From the NCBI GenBank assembly GCA_030549175.1, contig JAUKUA010000001.1:4898001-4962000 (forward strand): a stretch of 64,000 nucleotides of DNA. The letters are read 5' to 3'. This document shows, piece by piece, positions 34,624 to 46,000 of this stretch (position 1 is the first letter of the stretch; every line of letters starts with the position of its first letter). The position numbers and the translations under genes are program-made. Below the pieces are notes generated by a model. The model was not told where the DNA came from and ran no database searches. It worked only from the letters and a program-made list of their open reading frames with translations. Source of the stretch: Lasiosphaeris hirsuta. Its lineage: Eukaryota > Ascomycota > Sordariomycetes > Sordariales > Lasiosphaeriaceae.

Positions 34624-35817
34624 TCAACGCTGGAGGGTATAAAGCTTGTCATACTCGTAGCACAAGCCAGTCCGACTACAGTCGGCAATGTTCATGACGT
34701 TGCAAATGGTGACATCGGGTGCATTCACTCCGGCCGTCAGGGGGAAATCCAAGGTCACATTGCCGCCCTGTGCATTGTCATAGTCCATCAGGAAGATGGG
34801 ACCCGAGACATCAGCCAACCGCGCTGCTGGGCTCAGCTTCTGCCAGGACCACCAAAGACGGTCAAGGTTGGCGTGGTGCAGGTAGAAGAGAGGGTCCGCA
34901 GGGGACGTGTAGAGGTCTCCCATTTGCCCTACAATCATAAAGTCAGCAAAACGCTCAGCCAAATAGGAGCACAAGATAACAAACCATATGTTCCACCAAC
35001 GCTATAATGCTCACCACCATGGACTCCCGAGGCCTCAAAACTCGGACCACCCTCCACCGTGCGGGCAAACCAGCCAAAGTCAGGCTGAGCGAGTGTCAAC
35101 TGGGTCTGGTTCTTGGCGAGGTAGCGGGCTGCGAAGTAGGGGCTGAGGTCGCGGCGCAGGCACTGCGGGTTGTAGGTGACGCTACCCGTTGGCCCAAGGT
35201 GAACGAGATTGTTGTTGTTTGCAAAGGGGCCATTGGATACACATCCACCACCAGTGCGGCCGGGGACCTCAAAAGGGTTGGTGGGATCGCCGGCGACGAA
35301 GGCACCGTTCCCACCGAAGCCAGTCTGGCCGTCGAAGACGGGTGAGTCCGCCCAATTGTTAGCAGGTGTGTCGAGGGTCCAGTCCCAGTATGGCTGGGCG
35401 CCCTTATAGCCGCACTCGTTGCGCAGCATGTTCTCATAGATGGCGCCGAAGAAGCGGTGCCAGGCCATGAAGTGGCCGGTGTAGTGGATCGAGAAGGTCT
35501 GCTGGATGTGCGTGTAGACCAGATCATCATAGCGAGAGATGACACCCGTGTTGTTGAACGTGGGCGTTTTGGAGGGCTTGGCCAAGATGCACTTGACGGC
35601 GGTGAGATAGTCCTTCTTCTCGGGGGTCGAGAGAGTTCTCCTGGTATCAAGTCAGATACCCCTGAAGTCACTGGCAGGTAATTTGGGAGTCGGGAGGTTC
35701 TTACCATTCTCTTCGCTTCAGCGGCTTTTTCACCGACATCGCGGTTCTCAAGGCGCTGCTGTTCCATAGGAGCAACACCAGCACCAGCCAAGCCCGAGTC
35801 CCTATTACTATGGCCAT
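34624..35817 (-). CDS. Tyrosinase (common central domain copper protein)
   Basis: Exons 35705-35817, 34985-35640, 34624-34928; 357 aa. Type-3 copper oxidase that hydroxylates monophenols and oxidises diphenols to quinones, or a catechol-oxidase-like relative. The N-terminus has a hydrophobic signal or anchor (WLVLVLLLW). CuA residues are seen in YTH and HYTGHFMAWHRFF; the conserved QPYWDWTLD follows. CuB residues are in GVHGGEHYSVGG and DPLFYLHHANLDRLWW. Introns (64 and 56 nt) restore W-RTLSTPEKKDY and TYG-QMGDLY. The protein is about the length of the short secreted fungal tyrosinases and lacks the long C-terminal extension of the intracellular ones. Melanin or defence roles are possible; nothing nearby decides it. 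Confidence 0.9.
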
Positions 35818-37207
35818 GATGGCAAGCACGGCAATAAGCTATCCAACAGAATTTCTTTTTGTGATGGTAGGGATGAAGGGAAAAAGAAAGCCACACAATG
35901 GGGAAATCAAACCCTTAGATATTTGTATCCGAATTTGTTTCCCACGTAGTGCTACATCTTCCCGAGATTTCCGTGCAACTCTGATACCGAGGAAAACTCC
36001 GGCCCCTGCAACCGGGACCGCGGCCCGCTAGCTTGGAGGGTCGCTACCAGAGAGCCCCGCGGTCCACACCCGTGGCGAGCCGTGCGAGACGAAGCAATTC
36101 CGAATGTATTGGCTGTGGCAAGGGTCATCGCCCTGATATGTGGGGTGCCGAGCAGGCTGCCATGTGGCTGTTTACGATTCTCCCGAGTAATAGAAAGATA
36201 TTTTCGAGTACTGGGTACCTAATAATGGGACCTCATCCCGCATTGCTTCCCCTCCTTTTCCCTGCTACGCAGTTGACTGCTTGACAAACGGTGTAACTGA
36301 TATTCCCGTTTGAGCTTCGTAGGGTACTTAAGGTAGGGGAAGATGGTGTGCGTACATACATACACAGCAGGGAGGGTTCTTGGCGCATCTCCTGTAACGG
36401 AAGGGCTAGAAAGAGTGGGAGGAGACATTAACCATCAGCAACCCCATGTTGGTACAAGTACATCTACCCAAAAGACGAGCGCTGGAGAATCGTACGCGCC
36501 TGTGAACCCAATTCAAGAGTGAGGGGTAAGGTAGGTAGGTAGGGCCTTGGTATGTGCGGTCTGATCCGACTGAGGCTTTCAACGTGGGGGGTCTCGGCTC
36601 CACCTGCTTGACACACTCGAGAGTCGACCCACGGCACGACACGACTCCAGTTCAAGGACCGACGCGATGGTGATGAGGGGGAAATGCCGAATAAATAAAA
36701 AAGCAACGGGAAAAAGCAATGGGCAAACGGGACTTCGCAAATCAGCGACCCAGAACCCCGGCACTGGGACAAACACCCAGCAGGGGCCTCCCTGCTAGTC
36801 TCTTGAACACACGTGTTTTCGTGGTGGGAGGTGCAACTGACTTTCCAGAAGAATCTCCCTACACTGGTGCGCGTGCTGTTTCCTTTCGCAGCTGTTCTGC
36901 TGTGTTCTGTTGAGATCGCCGTCTCTCACCTTCTCTTGTCCCCAAACTCGCAAATGTCGGCCCCGTCCTTTCCCGCCAACAGCTGGGCTGCCCAGTACCG
37001 TGACAACCATCCGCCCGCTCAACTGCAGCAGATACCGCAAGAACCGAGGCGCACGCCACTTCTCTGGTCTGCCCCCTCCGCTTCGGGACCCAGACACGCG
37101 ATGAACACCAACGCAAGTGTCTCTAGCCTCCAGAAACGTCACCAAAGCCCACAGTGACGGCTGCTGACCCTTGACTGTAGCCATTGTCTCGCCCTGTGCT
37201 GGCAGCC
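35818..37207. other. Intergenic, possibly with an upstream exon of the next gene
   Basis: Promoter region between divergent genes. GGTAGGTAGG words at about 36,528-36,542. An open stretch 36954-37118 beginning MSAPSFPANSWAAQY could be the first exon of the DUF7726-like gene. Confidence 0.45.
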
Positions 37208-38324
37208 ATGCGCAACGCCAGCGCCAACCGCCCGCCCGCCTTCACACCCATCCCCATCTCCAGCATCCTTTCCGGTCCACCAAGCGCCGTGTCCGAGGGC
37301 AAGGAGAACAACACGTCAGCGGCGCCTAGCCCGCTCCCCATCCTCACCAAGGGGCTCAGCTTCGGCGGCGACTGCCATCGTATAGTCGAAGCGGCACGCA
37401 GGGCGACCGCTCCCACTAACAGCAGGAAGCGCAAATCCACCGACGGCCCCGCCCCCACCGAAGAAACGGTCAACCTCGACGACATCATCGTCGAAGACAT
37501 GCCAATAACGGAGAACTGCGACCAGATCCGGCGCAAGATCAACCGCTTGATCGACTCGGGTACCATGACCAAGACGGCCTTTGCTCGTGAGCTGGGCATC
37601 AGTGCCAAGTCTCTGGGCGGGTTCTTGGCTGGGCGCGGTCCATATGGGGGGTGCGGATATGCCGCGTATGACGCTGCTGGAAAGTACTTCAATAAAAGGG
37701 AGGTTGTCGTGCTGAAGCCGCCGGTCAAGAAGATGAAGATGACCCACTCGGGAACGAGTGTGGGTTCCGCTGCAACCAAGGCCGCCGGGCCGGCGCTCAA
37801 TAGCGCAGGTCTTGATCTCAGCGATATTGTCCTACCTGGGGAAGAGGATGACGCCGTGCCTGTGTTTGACTCGTGTGATGAAGTTCGTCGGAAAATTAAC
37901 TTGCAACTCAAGAAGCCGGGTGTCACGCAGGCGCAGTTTTGCCGCGACATCCTGGCGCAGCTCAAGTCGCCGAGGCGACCGAATAACATCCAGGGATCCC
38001 AACTCGCCCGCTTCCGCGGCAACTCAGGCGCGCTGTCGGGATGCATGAGCTCCGTATTCTACGGGGCCTATGTCTTCTTTGAGAAGGTCCGCATCAAGGA
38101 GGGCAAGCCCAAGACCAAGCACAGGCTTGAGATGGAAAAGGCCTGGCCCGAGGGCTTGGATAGGGAGCATGATGGGCGTAGCGCGTAAGTTTTTCTCCTA
38201 ATGTCTCAACAAAGTTGCTTCTTTGACCTGGTTGCTAACCATGTGTTTATTGCCATGCAGCATTACTTGCTTTGAAGGTGAGATACCGCACCTGGACGAG
38301 CTAGGAAAGCTCTATTTTAAGTAG
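37208..38324 (+). CDS. DUF7726-like protein with two repeat domains
   Basis: Exons 37208-38184 and 38261-38324 give 346 aa; the intron (GTAAGT...GCTAAC...GCAG) joins GRSA to ITCFEGEIPHLDE. Two related helical domains are visible: CDQIRRKINRLIDSG...FARELGISAKSLGGFL near residues 104-165, and CDEVRRKINLQLKKPG...FCRDILAQL near 222-285, the pattern of the fungal DUF7726 family, which looks like a helix-turn-helix fold. An NLS-like RKRK and a KEN-box-like EGKENN lie in the N-terminal tail. ATG 37208 is the first ATG of the long frame. A consistent alternative adds exon 36954-37118 with an acceptor at 37180 (CTGAC...TGTAG), giving 410 aa, but its donor GTCTCT is weak. Nuclear DNA-binding is plausible; function unknown. 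Confidence 0.75.
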
Positions 38325-38692
38325 ATTTACTGGATTCACCTTGGCTTTGTGTGGGAGTCAGCAGAGCGGCGTATACATGGTAGGTGGGTTCTCGTGTTTT
38401 TACCAACACGGGGATATCAGGGGGGTTACAGAGATGGCTTAGTCGGTTGTAGGAGTTGGAGAGGACCGTGTTATTCACATGGTCTGTGTGAAGATAGACA
38501 AGTCGCCGCCGGGCTAGACTGTATTTCCATGGGTACGGGTTTCTTTTTGGATAGTGGTCTGGCAATGGAGTTGGTCATTTTTTTATCTGCTTTTCATCCT
38601 CTCGCTGATTTCACAAGCAGTATCTGACAGGCATCTGCCCAACCGCCCTCATCTCCCTCTCTCTCCCCACTCCTTCAAGCAATCCTATGTTT

Positions 38693-39670
38693 TTACGGCA
38701 CCGCAGCCGGGGGTGTCGGTGGTGGAGGAGGCAGGCTGGCCGGCGGTGGCGGCGTCGCTGGCGGCGGTAGAGTTGCCACGCTGGTCGACACAGGCGGGAT
38801 CACGGGCGGCGGGAGCGTGGTCCTCCCCGGGGCCGCCGGCGCGCTGAGCGGGCTACACGCCCATATAGCAGCTGTTGTGGTGTTGCTATCTGTCGTCGTT
38901 ACAAAGCTGTACGCGGTGCTGGTCAGGTGCACCGTGATGGTCGAGTTTCCGTAGGGCGCAGCCGTGGGTACAACTGCTGGCGGCGTTACCGGTGCCACCG
39001 AGGAGCTCTCCTGGCGCTTTGCCGCAGACGATAGCGCCACCGCCGTGGTGGATGGGACCGGGGTCGGAGGAGGGAGCCTGCTGGGCGGACTGCCGCGTCC
39101 CGGGGGGAAACAGTTGATGGTCGAGGTGGCGGTCACGATGTTGGGGTACGCGGTGATGGTCAGGACCTGGGTTGTTGTCTTGTCGACTGTGTAGAGATAC
39201 GTCAGAGTGGCGGCGCATTCGTATCGAGTTCGGCGGAGCTCTCCAGTTGGGATAGCGGTGGTGATGGCCCAGCTTGTGCGCGTACGGCGGGGGCGGCCAG
39301 GGACGGGAATGGTCGGTGGGGGGATGGCTGCAGAGGTTGAGTTCTGTCGACGAAAGATGGCTGATGGTCGGGCTGGCGTAGGGATAGGGACCGGGGGGGC
39401 CCGGGCAGTGGACCCGGCAGCGAGGACGGTCCGTGTGCAGTTGAGGAGCGAGACCAGGGTGGTGGTCTTCGCCCAGGATGTCACGGTGAAGGTGCGCTGG
39501 ACTGTCAGATCACCCACGGAGCTGGGTGCCAGAGTGACTGAGGCTGTCGCCGTGGTCGTGACTGTGACAGTGACTGTAGGCTCCTCGACATCAAGCACCT
39601 CAGCCGGGAAAGGGCTTGCTATGGCGAGGCATGCCAATGCCAGAAGGCCGAACGTCTTGGAGGTGACCAT
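38693..39670 (-). CDS. Secreted Thr/Pro-rich protein with dibasic sites
   Basis: Single exon, 325 aa, ATG 39670. A clear signal peptide (LLALACLAIASPFPAEV) is followed by Thr/Val-rich beta-like segments in repeated form: TFTVTSWAKTTTLVSLLNCT, TYLYTVDKTTTQVLTI and STAYSFVTTTDSNTTT. Each is next to a lone cysteine (LLNC, YEC, INC, WAC), suggesting two diverged copies of a module. The rest is Pro-rich and likely O-mannosylated. Kex2-type dibasic sites occur at IFRRQN, ELRRTR and AAKRQE. The C-terminus is almost pure Pro/Ala and has no GPI signal that I can see, so a last exon could be missing. It looks like a cell-wall or extracellular structural protein; no enzyme domain is recognised. Confidence 0.68.
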   Translation of the reverse strand: MVTSKTFGLLALACLAIASPFPAEVLDVEEPTVTVTVTTTATASVTLAPSSVGDLTVQRTFTVTSWAKTTTLVSLLNCTRTVLAAGSTARAPPVPIPTPARPSAIFRRQNSTSAAIPPPTIPVPGRPRRTRTSWAITTAIPTGELRRTRYECAATLTYLYTVDKTTTQVLTITAYPNIVTATSTINCFPPGRGSPPSRLPPPTPVPSTTAVALSSAAKRQESSSVAPVTPPAVVPTAAPYGNSTITVHLTSTAYSFVTTTDSNTTTAAIWACSPLSAPAAPGRTTLPPPVIPPVSTSVATLPPPATPPPPASLPPPPPTPPAAVP

Positions 39671-41667
39671 TTTGTATACCGGGGAAATTGGATGCCAATG
39701 CTGCCTCGGGACCAGGTTCGCTCAATGCCTTCGCCGGGAACCTGGGATGTGTTGTTCATGGCGGCCAGCAGATACTTATACGCCTACATTCTTCTCCAAC
39801 AACCCATGATTTTCCAAATAGATTTTTCTTCGTTGGCACTCCTAGGCTAGCTGGGCATCGATACGTTACATGGAAATCTCGGATGGTAACTGACAGGGGC
39901 CGTTGCCGTCAAGCCAGTTTCCACGCATGCATCCAGATTGAAAAACTGGCTCAAATCTGACCGAGTCTGAGCATCTACGCGACTTTAATATCGCGGCCTG
40001 TTTCGTGATGAGTTGGGAGGACATGGCCGCGTTACAAGTGGTCGGGAGATTCGGATGTGGTCGTCAGGAGAATTAAACTGCAGGACGGGATCGATGTTGA
40101 TATTGCAAACGCCATCCCCGCACTGCAGGCTGGGGCATGGCGCATATCGCTTGGGTTTTTTCTCAGCAAACACCAAAGCTTGTTCCGGTGAGTGTGGTAA
40201 GGAATGGAGACGGCAAGCTCTCCGAGTGGTTTGTTCCTGGGGGTGGATGGGTGAATGCACGTCGGTAACGCAGCGGAATTAGCCTTTGAACAGGGCAGTG
40301 GAATGGGGTGACATATTCTTCACTTGCCCGGAGAGAACAGAAAACCGAGAGGGGTAGTGCAGTCCCCAAGGTGAAGCATCCCGGAAATGGCACCGGCTAT
40401 TTTGTCACAGAAAGGAGTTATATTCCCTCTCCTCACCAGCACCCATACCAAACCTTGGTCCCTAGCAGATCATCCAAAGTATTCCATCGCGCGGTGGGCA
40501 AGGGAGTCTAAGCTCATGCCACCAAGCCCAAGGTTAATCCTATATAGTCCTTTTACCATCCATGATGAGCTACCGTGGCCTCTACCTTCTTAGGTACTCA
40601 ACATCACAAGATTTTACAGAATTGCGTTTCCCTATCGCGGTACCTTACCCAACTTCAAGTTAGGTGCATATGTAGGTTGTACTCAGGAATCCTGCCATCT
40701 GTCTGTATCGGTAACATCCTCGGTGGCAATCTGTCAGTGGTTTCCAACGCGTAGTAAGTTTTTGGCCGGCTATTGCATGCGCCCCCACAACCCCTTTGAG
40801 CACAACGTACAAGATATTCACCAAACAAAGGCTACACACATGTAGACGTATTTCTGATTTGTTTTGCCCTCTCCATGGCCTTTATGGCAGGGTTGTAAAC
40901 CAGGAGTTCTTTGATTATCGCCGTGATGCAACCTTTAGCTCGTCTTGTGAAAGTTACTTATATATTGCTCATCCTATTCACACCTCGCTGGTGCTGATTA
41001 CCTTACTCGTCCGCATTGTCACCTATCAGTGGGTGAAGTTTTGCCATCAAAGCGAGCGTCCAACGTGTGCCCAAGACGTGATCATCGTAGCTCTGCTACG
41101 CCCTTGTACTACTGCGCTTGATGGCCTTTGCAAGCGGTCCGAGTGTTGTGAATGATAACAGCAGGGCTAGCCAAACTGTCGTACGAGGCATATCCAAGTT
41201 CAGGAAAAGGGGTCCGGGATACAATCTAATGCAGCGGAGTCTCCTCGGATATGCGTAAAGTAGGTATCGACATGCTATGATACCACACCGTTGAGCCCTC
41301 CCTGGCGTTACAGAACTCGACCGTCTGCCCTTGTCTTGCCATTGTTAGCACTCCGTTGCTGCATCTCGATCTACCAACTGCCGACTGCCCTTGTCTTTGC
41401 CACTTTTGACACTCCGTTGCGACATGGGTATCCATCCGCCGACTGCCAACTGCCGGCCGCCGGCCGGTGCCGGCGCCGGCGTTGGCTCCTGCCCCGTCCC
41501 CGAGTCTTCCGCATCTTCAGTCCTTCCCGTTCTGGCCGGATCCGCATGCGCGGCCCTTGCTCTCCCATTGCCTCTTTCTCTTCCCCATCCCCGTCCCGGG
41601 CCTCTCTTCTCTTCCTTCCCCATCTCCCAACAACTGCGCCAACCCAAACGCGCACACCACCGCCACC
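39671..41667. other. Intergenic, no gene seen
   Basis: Divergent promoter region. TAGGTAC/GGTACCTTA words at about 40,600-40,665. A 119-codon frame at 40796 matches nothing. Confidence 0.5.
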
Positions 41668-43001
41668 ATGGAAGCAGCCATGGAGAGACCGAGCCTCGCG
41701 GCTCCTGCGCAAGACGTGGCTCCGGCCCCGTCTCTGATCCGGCGGCGCCTCGTGACCGTCCGCCGCATCAGCGCAATCGAGAAAGCGCCCAAGACGGGTT
41801 TCTCGTGCATCCACGTGGACGGGTGGACCGTCCTCATGTTTGTGAGACGGGGCGAGTACAAGGTAAGCCTGCGCGTCTGGCCTTTGTCACTGTCCATCTT
41901 CAGCTAACCGCGCCGGTTCCAGGTGGGCGACCTCGTCGTCTTCTTTGAGATCGACTCGCTTCTCCCCAAGACCAGCCTGTTTTGGGAGTATTTCCTGGCA
42001 GATCCAGACTCGGTCGTGGTCCACGAGGGTGTGGAGCGATTCCGTGTCCGATCCTGCGTTGTGTCCAAGTGGACCTCTCAGGGCGTCATCACCCGCCTGG
42101 AGTAAGTACCTTGCGTTTGGTTCGCAAATGCATATAGCTAACAGCGTTGGCTAGATACTTGCCTAAAATCCTTCACCCGTACCAAGAGCGCATCGAGGAG
42201 ATCGGCGAAGAGGCTGCCACCGAGGAGCTGCTCCTCAAGTCGTTCGAGGACGTCATCAATGTCAAAAAGTACGAGCACCCATCCGTCAACTTGGAGGCCC
42301 AGCCCATCATTGGCTCGGCGCCCGCCTTCGTCATGCAGCCGGGCTGGAGCCGTATTCAAAACATTGAACACACCATTTTCTCGCCCGAGGTGCGCCTTAG
42401 AAAATGGCAGGTGTCGGAGAAACTTGACGGCGTTACGATGCACGTCTACAAGGTCGCCAAAGACTCTCGTTGGCATAAGTTCCTCCCCGCCCTCCCCGGA
42501 GGCTACCCGCAGACCATGAGCGGCTCGGAGAGCCACGTCGGTGTGTGCGGTCGCCGCCATGATTACATGGACAACGGCACCAGCCTCTACTGGGAAGTTG
42601 CCAAGGAGTCGACGGTCGTTGACAAGATCCGATCCATTACATACCCCAACATCGTCGTGCAGGGCGAGCTGGTTGGCTCATCGATCGAGGGCAACACGAG
42701 GAAGTATCCCGAGGGCCATCATGAGTTCGTTGTGTTTGGCATTTGGAACATCGACACGGCACAGTACGTCAACGTCAGAGAGGTCGAAGACATTTGTGAG
42801 TGGCTCGAAATCAAGCACGTCGATGTCTACGGACACGTCAAAGTGACCGCCGTGGGAGATTCAATGCAAGCCTTGTTGAGAATGGCTGAGGGCACGAACA
42901 AGAATGGCGGCGTGCGTGAGGGCTTCGTCTTCAAGTCCATGGATGCTCGATCTTGTTTCAAGGTCATCTCCAACGAGTGGCTGAAGATTACCGGCAAGTG
43001 A
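41668..43001 (+). CDS. RNA ligase of the Rnl5 / Deinococcus DraRnl type
   Basis: Exons 41668-41862, 41923-42101, 42155-43001; 406 aa. ATP-dependent ligases of this family seal 3'-OH/5'-phosphate nicks via a lysyl-AMP intermediate. The N-terminal 110 residues match the OB-like module of DraRnl (VTVRRISAIEKAP...YKVGDLVVFFEIDSLLP). The nucleotidyltransferase domain has motif I EKLDG with Lys214 as the adenylated residue, then VCGRRHDY, motif III LYWEVAKE, VVQGELVG, motif IV REGFVFKS and motif V CFKVISNEWLK close to the end. All signature residues are present, so it is probably active. It is distinct from the fungal tRNA ligase Trl1, which has kinase and phosphodiesterase domains. No targeting signal is evident. 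A job in RNA repair is inference; nothing nearby names the substrate. Confidence 0.86.
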
Positions 43002-43912
43002 TTGGTTTATTTGAACTTTGGGGGGAGTATCTTAGTCATTTCGGAAGGCGCTATGTTGTCGGGGCCGAGGGCATTGCCGGTGGTTCATCTCGTCTATTCA
43101 TGGCATGGCACTCATCGGGTTGATTTTGCGTTGATTTCGCATTGATTTCGCATTGATTTCGCAGTATGGGACACGGGTTCTGAGGAGTGGTTTGCAGCTT
43201 GGCGGCATCTGGGTTGAGAACTTGAGATCACGGTTCATGTAGTACTACATAGTATAGTACTACGGAACTAAGACCAAGAGGGGAAGCCTAAGGCATGCGA
43301 GGTCTGCGCTAAAGCATCAACGTTAAGCTGGAGAAAAATGGAGACTCGATTGAGCTGGCGTCATCTGTCATCTTGGGATTGGGGTCTCGTTGAGGCCGGT
43401 GCAACAAGTGCTGTGCAAGTACCTAAGTACCTAGCGGCATGGACTTAGGTGAGTGACGCCAAGTTTCGCGCCGGCCCGAGGTCCCACTAAAAAGTCTCTC
43501 GTGTTAGGGACCTGGGGAGCTCGGCAGATGCCCGAGTTCTCGGAGGCATTTTCGAGACAGCACTGCTGCGCAGATAAAGAAGTCGAGGGTGCATCGCCTT
43601 GACAATTACTATTGTGAACCACAAGCCAGAAGTAGTAGGTATCTAATCCCGCGATCTGTAGACTACCGCAAGCCCCTAAACCTGGGGCGCATGGAATTGT
43701 CCACGGTGCAACCTGGCCTCTGGCGGCGTCTGACGCTAACGTCTCGGAGCCTGTGCCTCCTGTCGCGCCTAAAGTTGCATATCTGGCAGGTCGCCTAAGC
43801 GCAAAAAAATAAAATAAAAATCGTTGTCTCTTTGAAACTGTCCTTTCTTCCCACTCTATGCCCGTCCACCAGCAAAAGGGCTCTTTTTCATTGTACATGC
43901 GATAATGCAATC
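43002..43912. other. Intergenic with a tandem repeat
   Basis: 3' flank of the RNA ligase gene and promoter of the Erj5 gene; AAGTACCTAAGTACCTAG words near 43,418-43,435. The 159-codon minus frame at 43431-43910 is not supported. Confidence 0.55.
43120..43163. repeat. Tandem repeat, 4 x 11 bp
   Basis: Four head-to-tail copies of TTGATTTCGCA (first copy diverged) about 120 bases after the RNA ligase stop codon. Confidence 0.85.
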
Positions 43913-45523
43913 ATGAGGTTCTCAGCGGTATCCCTCGGCCTTTTGGCCCTCCTGACGCCTTTGACGGCAGCTTGGTCAAAGGAAGGCAAGTTCCTCCACC
44001 TCCAATTCTTGCCATGGCCCAAAGTCCCGGATCACAGGTCCAGCCCCTAGCGTCCGAGACTCACTCCCGTTGCCATCCGATCGTCATGTCCTGCCATATT
44101 GGTGATGGAGATGCATATTTTGCGGCCTTGCTTTAGGAGAAACACTGACACTGCACCGCTCCAGACCACGAAATCTTTCGCGTCCGAGACGAGCTCATCG
44201 CACACGAAGGTCCCGATGTCACCTTTTACGAGTTCTTGGGTGTGAAGCCCTCGGCCAACCAGGAGGATATCAACAAGGCCTACAAGAAGCGGTCGCGCAT
44301 GCTGCACCCAGACAAGGTCAAGCAGCAGCTGACGGCCGAGCGCGTCAAGGCGCAAAAGGAACATTCCAAGAAGAAGGGCGGCAAGCCGGGCGTGGTCGTC
44401 GCCAAGCCGCCCACGTCGTCCGAGGTCAAGGCCGCCATTAAGCGTGCCGGCGACCGCCAGGCGCGCCTGTCCATCGTTGCCAACATCCTGCGCGGATCCG
44501 GCCGTGATCGTTACGACCACTTCCTCGCCAACGGCTTTCCTACCTGGAAGGGTACTGAGTACTACTACAGCCGCTATCGCCCAGGCCTCGGCACCGCCCT
44601 TTTTGGTGTCTTCCTTGTCGCCGGTGGCGGCGCTCACTACCTCGCCCTGTACATGAGCTGGAAGCGTCAGCGCGAGTTTGTCGGCCGCTACATCAAGTTT
44701 GCCCGCCATGCCGCATGGGGCGACAACCTCGGCCTCAACATCCCTGGTATTGACGGCCAGCCCGCCGCTGTCCCTGACTCGCCGCCGCCCCCCCAACAAC
44801 AGGTATACGAAGATGAGAATGGCAAGGTCATCCCGGTGAACCGCAAGATGCGCCGTCTGCAAGAGCGCGATGCCAAGAAGGGTGCCGCTAAGGAGGCCCA
44901 GGCCCAGGGCACCAGCACTCGCAAGGGACGTCGCGCCGGCGCTCGCGACCAGCCCGCTGTGGCGTCCAGCCCCGGTTCGGGATCCGTGACGCCCCAGCCC
45001 GCCGGCAGCGGGCCGCAGGGTGCCAAGAAACGCGTCGTGGCCGAGAACGGAAAGGTGCTCGTTGTCGACTCGCTCGGTGATGTCTATCTCGAGCAGGAGG
45101 ACGAGGATGGCAAAGTGGCTGAGTTTCTACTTGATGTTTGTCCCCCTCCTACCTCGTGAACACTTAAAGTTGCCGTCTAGCTAATCTATTTAACAGCTTA
45201 ACGAACTCTCGCGACCCACCATCAGGGACACGGCCATCGTGCGCCTACCCATCTGGGCCTTCCAATCGACTCTCGGCCGCCTGCTTCCCAAGCGTGCCAC
45301 CGATGACGACAGCCACGACGCCCAGCAAGAGGGTGAGGAGCTCCTGGGCGATGACGATGCGGATGATTCGGAAGAGCCCGGCAAGGCGACACCAAGTACC
45401 GACTCGGCTGAGGACTTTGAGCTGCTCGAGAAGTCGATTGACGAGCTGGGCCAAGCCAAGGCCAGCGGCAGCCAGAAGCAGGGCGGCGGCAAGACGAGCA
45501 AGCGCAAGAATAAGAAGAGGTGA
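43913..45523 (+). CDS. ERJ5: ER-membrane J-domain protein, Erj5 type
   Basis: Exons 43913-43985, 44165-45135, 45197-45523; 456 aa. A signal peptide (MRFSAVSLGLLALLTPLTAA) leads to a J-domain (TFYEFLGVKPSANQEDINKAY) with the HPD motif in RMLHPDKVK, which stimulates an Hsp70 ATPase. One membrane segment (ALFGVFLVAGGGAHYLALYM) follows, then a long charged cytosolic tail with GKVIPVNRKMRRLQERD, Pro/Gly linkers, acidic stretches and a basic end (KTSKRKNKKR). Intron 1 starts with GCAAGT after GAAG, a GC-AG intron that restores SKEDHEIFRVRDE; intron 2 is GT-AG. The family helps ER protein folding with the luminal Hsp70 BiP/Kar2. It faces another J-protein gene 477 bases away. Confidence 0.9.
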
Positions 45524-46000
45524 TTGTAGGTATAGACAAGATATGACTAGGTGTGGTTCCTGGTTAGATATTTGGTGTGTGTCAATTTATCATTGTATAG
45601 GGGAGGGGGTTTTCTCAGGCCGCCTTTGGCTATAAGATTAGAAGGTCATCAAGGGAGTGGTCAATGTGTAAGTGCGGATCGCAGTTTTTGCGGCGATGGG
45701 AGTAGTACACTTTTTGCCCGCCCTTGTTCGGCATGATAGACTTGAGACAAGCGAAAACGATTTATTACCCTAGTCGACAGTGTCACATTTGGAACTTGTG
45801 AGCCCGCCCGCCTGACAAACGGATGGTTTCCTAGAGTCACAAAAAGACAATAACACTCTGGTATACCCAAGCGATGGCCCCTCTCTCCCAGCCAACGATT
45901 CTCCCTTCTTGGCCGGACCCAAACTCCAATAGGCAACCTATAGACACGACACCCATCCTACACAGATTCTCACCCCGTCTTTCAAAACCCACGCTGGGAT
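45524..46000. other. Intergenic between two convergent J-protein genes
   Basis: 3' flanks only; no gene seen. Confidence 0.6.

Noticed and set aside
37123..38046. 307-codon minus-strand frame
   Set aside because: Exact antisense shadow of the DUF7726-like gene.
39207..39809. 200-codon plus-strand frame
   Set aside because: Antisense to the secreted Thr/Pro-rich protein, whose signal peptide and repeats favour the minus strand.
43431..43910. 159-codon minus-strand frame next to ERJ5
   Set aside because: No recognisable domain, and it occupies the ERJ5 promoter.
44047..44862. 271-codon minus-strand frame
   Set aside because: Antisense shadow of ERJ5, which has a convincing J-domain, signal peptide and splice sites.
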